DNA from: Alphaproteobacteria bacterium
Lineage (GTDB): Bacteria; Pseudomonadota; Alphaproteobacteria; GCA-016699305
Direction: 5' to 3'
NCBI GenBank assembly: GCA_016699305.1
Contig: CP064970.1
Location: 1,488,001 to 1,552,000, forward strand
DNA length: 64,000 nucleotides
Below, piece after piece: positions 39,372 to 45,922 of the stretch. Positions within the stretch are counted from its first letter, which is position 1, and each line of letters begins with the position of its first letter. A program made the position numbers and the translations under genes. The notes below the pieces were generated by a model, which made no database searches, had not been told where the DNA came from, and saw only the letters and a list, made by a program, of their open reading frames with translations.

Positions 39372-40541
39372 ATGACAGAGAATAAACGCATCGGGGAATA
39401 TGTGACATGCGCAATGGGCAGCCCCGAGCCTTACCGCGCCTATATCCCGCCGCCTCTGCCGCCACAGCCGCCCCTGGACATGGAAAGGCTGTATCCCATG
39501 CTGGAAAAGGCCAATCTGGCCTTGGGACGCTTGGAAGGGATCAGCACGTTACTGCCCGATATATCGCTGTTCTTGTATATGTATATTCGTAAAGAGGCGG
39601 TGTTATCGTCGCAAATTGAGGGCACGCAATCGACATTGACGGATCTATTGTCGCACGAAGCGAATGAGGCCCCTGGTGTGCCCATCCATGATGTTCAGGA
39701 AACATCCTGTTATGTCGCGGCCATGACATATGGGTTGGAGCGCATTCAAGAACTCCCCCTTTCTTTGCGATTATTGCGTGAAATACACGACATCTTGTTG
39801 AGCCACAGCCGAGGCAAGGACAAAGACCCCGGTGAATTTCGCCGGTCGCAGAACTGGATCGGTGGGTTTCGACCTGGCCATGCGCGTTATGTGCCGCCCC
39901 CGCCCGAAAGATTGATGGAAGTATTGGATGCGTTCGAAAAATTCCTGCATGACCGCAGCGTGCGTCTGCCCATCCTGGTCAAAGCCGCCCTGGCTCATGT
40001 GCAATTTGAAAGCATCCATCCTTTCCTGGATGGCAATGGTCGTTTGGGACGGTTGTTGATCACGTTGATGCTGTGCGTTGAAGGGGTGATGAAAGAACCC
40101 CTGCTGTATCTAAGCCTTTATCTGAAAACGCATCGGCAGGCTTATTATGATCATCTTCAATCCGTGCGTGAGACGGGGGATTGGGAATCCTGGATCGAAT
40201 TTTTCCTGACGGGCGTGCGTGAAACCGCCGATCATGCGGTGGAAACGGCACAAGCTGTCCTAAAGCTCTTCGAAAAAGATAGGGGCGCTATTCGCCAAGC
40301 AGGAAGCTCCAAAGCCGCGGCCCTGGCCGTTCACGAGCATTTGCAGCGCCATCCCGTGACAAACACGACAATGATCAAGAAATCTTCCGGTCTTTCGGCA
40401 CAAACCGTGCTTCGCGGCCTGGCCGTGCTTGAAAGCCTGGGAATGGTCCAGGAAATCACCGGCAAAGAGCGGTACAAGAAATACGCCTATACCGCCTATA
40501 TGGACATCCTGAACAAAGGCACCGAGCCTTTGGAACGATAG
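39372..40541 (+). CDS. Fic family protein with C-terminal winged helix
   Basis: 389 residues with an excellent AAGGAGG site. The Fic core motif H-P-F-L-D-G-N-G-R-L-G-R is intact at 216-227, so AMP (or other NMP) transfer to target proteins is expected. S-S-Q-I-E-G at 79-84 fits the inhibitory motif (S/T)xxxE(G/N) placed N-terminal to the core, i.e. a class II, self-inhibited Fic. An N-terminal Fic_N region precedes it, and a C-terminal winged-helix segment (M-I-K-K-S-S-G-L-S-A-Q-T-V-L-R-G-L-A-V-L) probably binds DNA. Autoregulation through the upstream palindromes is likely. No antitoxin gene is adjacent. Confidence 0.93.
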   Translation: MTENKRIGEYVTCAMGSPEPYRAYIPPPLPPQPPLDMERLYPMLEKANLALGRLEGISTLLPDISLFLYMYIRKEAVLSSQIEGTQSTLTDLLSHEANEAPGVPIHDVQETSCYVAAMTYGLERIQELPLSLRLLREIHDILLSHSRGKDKDPGEFRRSQNWIGGFRPGHARYVPPPPERLMEVLDAFEKFLHDRSVRLPILVKAALAHVQFESIHPFLDGNGRLGRLLITLMLCVEGVMKEPLLYLSLYLKTHRQAYYDHLQSVRETGDWESWIEFFLTGVRETADHAVETAQAVLKLFEKDRGAIRQAGSSKAAALAVHEHLQRHPVTNTTMIKKSSGLSAQTVLRGLAVLESLGMVQEITGKERYKKYAYTAYMDILNKGTEPLER

Positions 40542-40549
40542 AAAACGGG

Positions 40550-40624
40550 TCGGGGCGCCCGGATTCGAACCGGGGGCCTCCAGTACCCAAAACTGGCGCG
40601 CGAACCAGACTGCGCCACGGTCTC
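40550..40624 (-). tRNA. tRNA-Pro(TGG), acceptor stem mismatched
   Basis: The D arm (GCGC...GCGC), anticodon stem-loop (CCAGT-TTTGGGT-ACTGG, anticodon TGG), and T arm (CCCGG-TTCGAAT-CCGGG) are all well formed. The 3' acceptor strand CGCCCCG is normal for tRNA-Pro, but the 5' strand reads GAGACCG and pairs at only three of seven positions; CGGGGCG would be expected. The discriminator A is followed by CCC instead of CCA. It may be a tRNA whose 5' end was replaced, i.e. a pseudo-tRNA or att-type remnant. Confidence 0.7.
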
Positions 40625-40834
40625 GATATGTTCTTGGTGGAAAGGACGAAAATGATCTTGTGATCGTGGATTGCGCTGAATCGGTGGGCAAGATAACCTG
40701 ATTCCAGGATTTGCGCGGATGGGGATCGGGCATGGAAAAACAATATCCATATCCATCGCCTTAGACGCATCGTAGTATGGCGGTGTCAAAAGAAGTCAAT
40801 CTGCCTTGGTAGCTTCTGCTCGTGGAGGAACAAG

Positions 40835-41293
40835 ATGTCTTTGATCAAAAATGGCAGGGCGATTCTCGCCCTCGCTTCCGTTTGGCTTGCGGGCTGTGGC
40901 GGGGTGGACGATGCCGTGGTCCGCTCAATTTCCGGGACGACAAAATTAGGGCCGGAATGGGCTGTCTTTACCATGGCGCAGCCCCTAGAGGTCCAAAGAG
41001 TCGGTCAACGCATCCGAATGAAGCTGCCGGGGGTCAATGATTGGGCAAAACCGGAAGGGCTGATCCTGCCTGATGGGTCGTCGGTGGTGATCCATGTCGA
41101 ATTGCTGGATCAAAGCGGCCAACGTTTTACTCTTGTCCCGGTCTCCATTGGCGCTTATACGGGTTTTGGCTTGGCCCAGCCCGAGGAAGGCGCTGGATTC
41201 TTGAAGAATCGCCGATTCACAGAAGTCCGAATTCGCAGCAGCAAACCCATTCTGGTGCAGGAGATAGATTGGTATTGCTGGACTGGGAAATAG
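40835..41293 (+). CDS. Small lipoprotein of unknown function
   Basis: 152 residues, ATG with a GAGGAAC site. A short signal ends in lipobox L-A-G-C-G, so it is an acylated periplasmic or surface protein. The mature domain is beta-rich (L-E-V-Q-R-V-G-Q-R-I-R-M-K-L-P-G, then S-V-V-I-H-V-E-L-L-D) and ends E-I-D-W-Y-C-W-T-G-K. No family recognised. Monocistronic, between the tRNA and the convergent asd-like gene. A 7-bp inverted repeat (GGGCACT/AGTGCCC, 41299-41342) follows the stop. Confidence 0.7.
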   Translation: MSLIKNGRAILALASVWLAGCGGVDDAVVRSISGTTKLGPEWAVFTMAQPLEVQRVGQRIRMKLPGVNDWAKPEGLILPDGSSVVIHVELLDQSGQRFTLVPVSIGAYTGFGLAQPEEGAGFLKNRRFTEVRIRSSKPILVQEIDWYCWTGK

Positions 41294-41454
41294 CATAAGG
41301 GCACTTCTAAACACGCGTTGGTCATAGTGCCCGACCCTCGAGCGTCCAGAGCCGATTGCTGGGATTTGAGCCTATCCTGCACCCGTGGGTGGCCTTTGGT
41401 ATGATGCCGCCGCGCAGCAAAACGCCATCGTCTTAATCCTATTCGAATTGGCGC

Positions 41455-42468
41455 TCACAGATGCTCGGCAGCGAGGACTTCGGCGATCTGAACGGCGTTC
41501 AGGGCCGAGCCTTTGCGCATATTGTCGGTGACGATCCATAGACCGATGCCGTGCGGCACGCTGGGGTCCTTGCGGATGCGCGAGACATACACCATATCCT
41601 CACCCGCCGTTTCTATCGGCGTCATGTATTCCTCTTCGCGGCGGCGATCCAGCACGACGATTCCGGGCGCTTCCTCGAGAATCTCGCGCGCGGCGCGGGC
41701 TTCCATCGGTTGCTCGAACTCCACATGAACGGCCAAGGCATAGCCGATAAAGACCGGCACGCGCACGCAGGTCACGGCGATCTGAATCGGCGCGCCTATG
41801 ATCTTGCGCGTTTCCTCGATCAAGGCGCGTTCCTCTTCGGCAGAGCCGTCTTCCAACAAGCCGCTGGTTTGCGGGAACAGATTAAAGGCGATCTGGCGCG
41901 GCAACACGTCCGGCTTAATGGGATCGAACACATAATGCGCGCGGGTCTGGGTGTACAGCTCGTCCATCGCCTCTTTCCCCGCGCCCGAGACGGACTGATA
42001 GGTGGCCAGCACGACGCGGCGGATGGGCACGACATCGTGCAAAGGCTTAAGCGCCATGACCAAGGGAATCGTCGCCGCGCCGGGATTCGAGACCATGTTC
42101 ACGGCCCCGATCTTGGCCAGACTGTTTGCATTGACCTCGGGCACCACCACAGGCACGCCGGCCTCGCCCGACAACTGTCCGCCCACGTCAATGACCACGC
42201 AGCCTTGCGCGGCCGCCTGACGCAGCGTGTCGGGCGAGATGCCCGCTCCAGGGGTCAAGAAACACACATCCCAACCACGAAAATCGAAACGCGCCACATC
42301 TTGCAGCTTCAGGATGGTTTCCTCACCAAAGGAGATTTCCTTGCCGGCCATTCTGGCGCTGCCCAAGGCCGCGACCTCATCGGCGGGAAAGTCCCGTTCA
42401 GCCAACAGCTTCAGCACCTCGCGTCCCATATTTCCGGCCGCGCCCGTCACCACCACACGATAGCCCAT
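41455..42468 (-). CDS. Aspartate-semialdehyde dehydrogenase homologue lacking catalytic residues
   Basis: 337 residues aligning end to end with alphaproteobacterial Asd: N-terminal V-T-G-A-A-G-N-M-G-R-E, A-T-Y-Q-S-V-S-G-A-G-K-E-A-M-D-E-L, T-C-V-R-V-P-V-F, and the C-terminal D-N-M-R-K-G-S-A-L-N-A-V-Q-I-A-E. But the active-site N-P-N-C-S-T is N-P-G-A-A-T (Ala131 for Cys). The acid/base His in G-H-x-E-A-V-N is Tyr243 (G-Y-A-L-A-V-H), and the phosphate-binding S-x-F-R segment is gone (V-G-G-Q-L-S-G-E). It should not catalyse the Asd reaction. The known Cys-less relative is E. coli Usg. A diverged paralogue with another role is the likeliest reading. Confidence 0.85.
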   Translation of the reverse strand: MGYRVVVTGAAGNMGREVLKLLAERDFPADEVAALGSARMAGKEISFGEETILKLQDVARFDFRGWDVCFLTPGAGISPDTLRQAAAQGCVVIDVGGQLSGEAGVPVVVPEVNANSLAKIGAVNMVSNPGAATIPLVMALKPLHDVVPIRRVVLATYQSVSGAGKEAMDELYTQTRAHYVFDPIKPDVLPRQIAFNLFPQTSGLLEDGSAEEERALIEETRKIIGAPIQIAVTCVRVPVFIGYALAVHVEFEQPMEARAAREILEEAPGIVVLDRRREEEYMTPIETAGEDMVYVSRIRKDPSVPHGIGLWIVTDNMRKGSALNAVQIAEVLAAEHL

Positions 42469-42662
42469 GGCTTTTCCTTTTCTCTGATTGTTCGCAAGGA
42501 GGATAGCCTATTTCATCGGCCCAGAGGAGGGGGCAGAGGAAGGCAGGTGTGGGGCGGGAAAGACCGTCAAATGGTCCTCTGTGATCGGGAATCACGGTAG
42601 CGTATCCCGAGATTTCGGAATAATACTAACATGTCGGTCGCAAGGTCGTGGGGAGACGGAGA

Positions 42663-43604
42663 ATGCCTCATCTGTTGGGATTGATATTGGGCACGGCGAT
42701 GCTGATCGCAGGCGGCGAGATATTAACGCGCGGCTTGGCGGCATGGACCGGCAATTGGCGCGGCCGTATCCGTATTCTTGGCACGACATTGGTGGCGCTG
42801 AGCCAAATCACCCCCGAATTGGCCCTTGGCGTCGAAGCCAGCCTGACCGGCCAAGCCCAAATCGCGCTGGGCGCCTTGATGGGCAGTTGCATGGTTAATC
42901 TGCTCCTGACCCCTGGACTGCTGTTGCTGCTGGTCGGACCAGTTCAAATAGGCCCGCATCATCCCGAACGCTTCGTCATGGGCGGAGTGATAGCGCTGGC
43001 GATATTCGATGCCGTTTTGCGACCTACGCATCTTTTGTTGTTCTGGCCGGTTGGATTGATCTATGGGGCCGCGCTGGTCGGCATGAGTTTCCTCGGATGG
43101 CAAAGCATGCATCCGAAAAAATCCCATAAACACGCCGCGATGCCGCCAGACTCTGCGCACTATCCGCTGGGTCTTGACATCGTTCTCATTCTGCTGGGCG
43201 TGGCGGTGACGGCCTGGGGGGCCGATGGCGTGATGCGCCATGCGGGAGCCTTGGGACAAGGCTGGGGATTGTCGCCGACCATCACGGGAGTCGTCTTGGT
43301 GGGATTGGCCATCGCCTTGCCCGAGACTATCGCCGCTCTTATGGCCGCGCGCCATCGCTCCGTGGACGAGATCATCCGTGATCTGGGCATTTCCAGCAGC
43401 ATCAGCGTGTTGGGCGTTGCGGGGTTGATCGGCATCATGGGTGAGGTTCCTGTGCCGGGCCGGTTGCTGACCCTTAATTTCCTCGTTATCACGGCCAGCT
43501 TGATTCTGATCCTGCCCTTAGCGCTCAAGCGCCACCTAACCCGTGGCCACGGCATCGCTCTTTTGGCCACATGCGCCGGATACATCGCGTTTGCGCTGAA
43601 ATAA
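42663..43604 (+). CDS. Sodium/calcium exchanger (CaCA) family membrane protein
   Basis: 313 residues, ATG with GGAGA upstream (a GTG at 42648 is weaker). About ten helices in two inverted halves, each with an alpha-repeat: G-T-T-L-V-A-L-S-Q-I-T-P-E-L-A-L-G-V-E-A and G-V-V-L-V-G-L-A-I-A-L-P-E-T-I-A-A-L-M. The P-E pair supplies the expected acidic residues. The second half of the first repeat is unusual (G-S-C-M-V-N-L-L for G-S-N-x-x-N). The central loop is His/Lys-rich. The ion specificity is uncertain. Confidence 0.85.
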   Translation: MPHLLGLILGTAMLIAGGEILTRGLAAWTGNWRGRIRILGTTLVALSQITPELALGVEASLTGQAQIALGALMGSCMVNLLLTPGLLLLLVGPVQIGPHHPERFVMGGVIALAIFDAVLRPTHLLLFWPVGLIYGAALVGMSFLGWQSMHPKKSHKHAAMPPDSAHYPLGLDIVLILLGVAVTAWGADGVMRHAGALGQGWGLSPTITGVVLVGLAIALPETIAALMAARHRSVDEIIRDLGISSSISVLGVAGLIGIMGEVPVPGRLLTLNFLVITASLILILPLALKRHLTRGHGIALLATCAGYIAFALK

Positions 43605-43778
43605 GAGGTTTCGTCTTACCCCATCAAGCAGGGAGTTCCATTGTCTAAAATTTTAGGCAAAATATATTCGAATGTAATCTACCAAGTGTTTTCCGTAAAA
43701 TTCGATCCATTATTCAAGATATGTTGAATGGCTACTTGTAATCTTGCCTTCAGACACACACCAAGGCAGGAGGCACCC

Positions 43779-44039
43779 ATGTTAGACTTATTCTTCGGAC
43801 CTATCCTCGGCGGCATCATCAATCCAGGCATCATCGCGCCGGCCCTGAAACTGGCCGATGCCGTCTGGAGTGAGAGCCGCGCCGAGGACGAGAGATATGG
43901 GGTGCGGCCCCAAGCCCACAAACCCGGACACTATGACGCTTTGAGTTTTCAACGCCAGGCCTATGCGGAGCCTGCCCCGCAGCGGTCTTGTCTACGTCCG
44001 GGACGGATCCTGGACGCCCGTCGGTTGGCGTTGGCCTGA
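43779..44039 (+). CDS. Small hypothetical protein
   Basis: 86 residues. The ATG has a perfect AGGAGG five bases upstream, the best evidence that it is real. It opens with a Gly/Pro-rich hydrophobic stretch (L-D-L-F-F-G-P-I-L-G-G-I-I-N-P-G-I-I) that could lie in a membrane, followed by a charged Arg-rich tail. No family recognised. A strong double hairpin follows it. Confidence 0.6.
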   Translation: MLDLFFGPILGGIINPGIIAPALKLADAVWSESRAEDERYGVRPQAHKPGHYDALSFQRQAYAEPAPQRSCLRPGRILDARRLALA

Positions 44040-44057
44040 CGGGAAAATGGGGACGCG

Positions 44058-44122
44058 CCGCCCTGGCCGGGGGTATCAAGCCAGGGCGGAAAGGACGGCG
44101 CCGAGTACGCGCCGTCCTTTTG
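44058..44122. terminator. Double hairpin between convergent genes
   Basis: CCGCCCTGGC/GCCAGGGCGG (44058-44089, 10 bp) and AAAGGACGGCGC/GCGCCGTCCTTT (44090-44120, 12 bp, then T). The second serves the plus-strand small gene as an intrinsic terminator. The first lies across the hemW stop codon and can serve hemW. Confidence 0.75.
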
Positions 44123-45245
44123 CCGTGGTTCGTAACCCTTGATGATCCCGCACCACAAATTCCCCGCGTATCAGGCGTTCCAGAGCATGAGAATCAAACG
44201 CCCCAAGCAAAGGCGTCCCAAAGCGCTTTTCCCATAACGCCGATGACAGCCCCTCGCCCAGGCGCAAGCCCATCAATAGGGCCTCTTCGCGCTGATCCTG
44301 GATATCAAGGAACGTTGAATCCTCGGTCCCGTGACCATCGCGTTCTACCTGATCTAACCATACGGCAGGACTACGACGGCGCAAGGTGGCAGCACGTCCT
44401 TGGGGCAGATCAAGGCGGCCATGCGCGCCTGGGCCGATTCCCGCATATTCGCCATAGCGCCAATAAGTCAAATTATGGCGGCATTCTTGACCAGGACGCG
44501 CGTGGTTCGAAACCTCATAGGCGGGCATGCCCGCCGCCTCCAACACATCTTGCGTGATATCGTAAAGGACAGCCCCGGTGTCTTCATCGGTCGTCAGCAC
44601 CGCGCCGCGCTGGGTTTGCGTGGCAAAGGCGGTACCTGGTTCGATGGTCAAAGAATAGGCCGAGATATGCCCGCCTTGCGCCATCTGGGCCGCCTCGGTC
44701 AATTGATCGCGCCACCGCGCGGGGTCGTGTCCGGCATAGGCGTAAATCAGATCAAACGAAAAGCGCGGGAATATCCGCGCGGCTTGCGCCATCGCGGCGC
44801 GCGCCTGCGCCGCGTCATGACGCCGACCTAAGAATCGCAGTGCCTCGTCGTCCAGGCTTTGCACGCCCAAGGACAGGCGGTTGACCCCGGCGGTACGAAA
44901 ATCGGCCAAACGCGCGGTCTCGACCGTCGCGGGATTGGCTTCGAGGGTGATTTCCAATTCAGAAGCAGGCGGCCAGAACCCGCAAGCCGCCTCGATCAAC
45001 CGCGCGATCATGGCGGGCGACATCAAACTGGGTGTGCCCCCGCCCATGAAGATCGAGGTTAAGCGCCGCCCGGGCAGACGCGCGGCTTCAAAGCCCATCT
45101 CGGCAAGCAAGGCCTTCGCCCAGCGCGTCTCTTCCACCTCGCCACGCATGGCATGGGAATTAAAGTCGCAATACGGGCATTTGGACAGACAGAACGGCCA
45201 ATGGATATACAGCGCCAGATCGGCGCTCTCGGTCGCGGCGTTCAT
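44076..45245 (-). CDS. hemW: Radical SAM haem chaperone HemW
   Basis: 389 residues. The radical SAM motif is C-L-S-K-C-P-Y-C (Cys 19, 23, 26) followed by D-F-N-S-H, which is the HemW rather than the HemN pattern. Further landmarks are F-M-G-G-G-T-P-S-L, E-A-N-P-A-T-V and G-V-N-R-L-S-L-G-V-Q-S. It binds haem for delivery to respiratory enzymes. Four-base overlap with rdgB upstream, the classic rdgB-hemW pair. Confidence 0.95.
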   Translation of the reverse strand: MNAATESADLALYIHWPFCLSKCPYCDFNSHAMRGEVEETRWAKALLAEMGFEAARLPGRRLTSIFMGGGTPSLMSPAMIARLIEAACGFWPPASELEITLEANPATVETARLADFRTAGVNRLSLGVQSLDDEALRFLGRRHDAAQARAAMAQAARIFPRFSFDLIYAYAGHDPARWRDQLTEAAQMAQGGHISAYSLTIEPGTAFATQTQRGAVLTTDEDTGAVLYDITQDVLEAAGMPAYEVSNHARPGQECRHNLTYWRYGEYAGIGPGAHGRLDLPQGRAATLRRRSPAVWLDQVERDGHGTEDSTFLDIQDQREEALLMGLRLGEGLSSALWEKRFGTPLLGAFDSHALERLIRGEFVVRDHQGLRTTAKGRRVLGAVLSALA

Positions 45246-45877
45246 AGAGTCTTGGGCGCTTCCAGCCCCTCGGCCAGCAACAGGGAAAAGGCATGGCCGC
45301 GATGGCTGATCTGGTTCTTTTCCTCAAGGCTCATTTGCGCGTAACTGCGGGTATCGTCCAAGGGGCGAAAGATGGTGTCATAGGCAAAGCCGTTATCGCC
45401 GCAAGGCTGGGGCAACACCACGCCGTCTTTATATCCTTCGAACAGCTCCACATGCCCATCGGGCCAACCCAAAGCCAGGCAACAGACGAAACGTGCCGAG
45501 CGGTCGGACGAGTCGCCAATCCCCGCCTGGATACGATCGAAGGATTGCTGATAATCCGTGCTGCCGTCTTCGCGCCTGGCCCAATCGGCCATCAGATGGC
45601 CCGGCTGTCCGCCCAGCGCGGCGACAAAGAATCCGGCATCGTCGGCCAGAGCCACGCGCCCCGTCGCCATTGCCGTCGCGCGCGCCTTGATGGCGGCATT
45701 TTGCGCGCAGCTTTGCCCGGTTTCATCGGGCACCGGCAGTCCCCATTCGCCCGAGGAAGAAATATCGGTCAGCCAATCCGGCAACCAGGAACGCAATTCG
45801 CGCAGCTTGTTGGGATTATGCGTGGCCAGGATAAGCCCAGGCCCAGAATAGCGACGGCGGGTCATCATGGATGGCAT
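45242..45877 (-). CDS. rdgB: Non-canonical purine NTP pyrophosphatase (RdgB/HAM1)
   Basis: Hydrolyses dITP/XTP to keep damaged purines out of DNA. About 211 residues. Family motifs: L-A-T-H-N-P-N-K-L-R-E-L-R, A-L-A-D-D-A-G-F-F-V-A-A-L-G-G-Q-P-G, F-E-G-Y and F-A-Y-D-T-I-F. The start is uncertain: ATGs at 45877, 45868 and 45865 are all in frame, and all lie in the 15-bp inverted repeat noted separately. Overlaps hemW by four bases. Confidence 0.92.
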   Translation of the reverse strand: MPSMMTRRRYSGPGLILATHNPNKLRELRSWLPDWLTDISSSGEWGLPVPDETGQSCAQNAAIKARATAMATGRVALADDAGFFVAALGGQPGHLMADWARREDGSTDYQQSFDRIQAGIGDSSDRSARFVCCLALGWPDGHVELFEGYKDGVVLPQPCGDNGFAYDTIFRPLDDTRSYAQMSLEEKNQISHRGHAFSLLLAEGLEAPKTL

Positions 45878-45889
45878 GATGACCCGCCG
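45855..45889 (-). promoter_or_regulatory. 15-bp perfect inverted repeat over the rdgB start codons
   Basis: CGGCGGGTCATCATG (45855-45869), five-base loop, CATGATGACCCGCCG (45875-45889), no mismatches. In the minus-strand transcript it would fold the rdgB start region into a strong hairpin 33 bases after the stop of the large unknown gene upstream. It could be a terminator for that gene or a translational block on rdgB. Confidence 0.7.
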
Positions 45890-45922
45890 ATGGGTATTCG
45901 ACAAGACGCTTATGCACGCGTG

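Noticed and set aside
39372..40624. Integrative element at the tRNA-Pro with fic as cargo
   Set aside because: No integrase and no second tRNA fragment in the window; kept only as a question under the tRNA finding.
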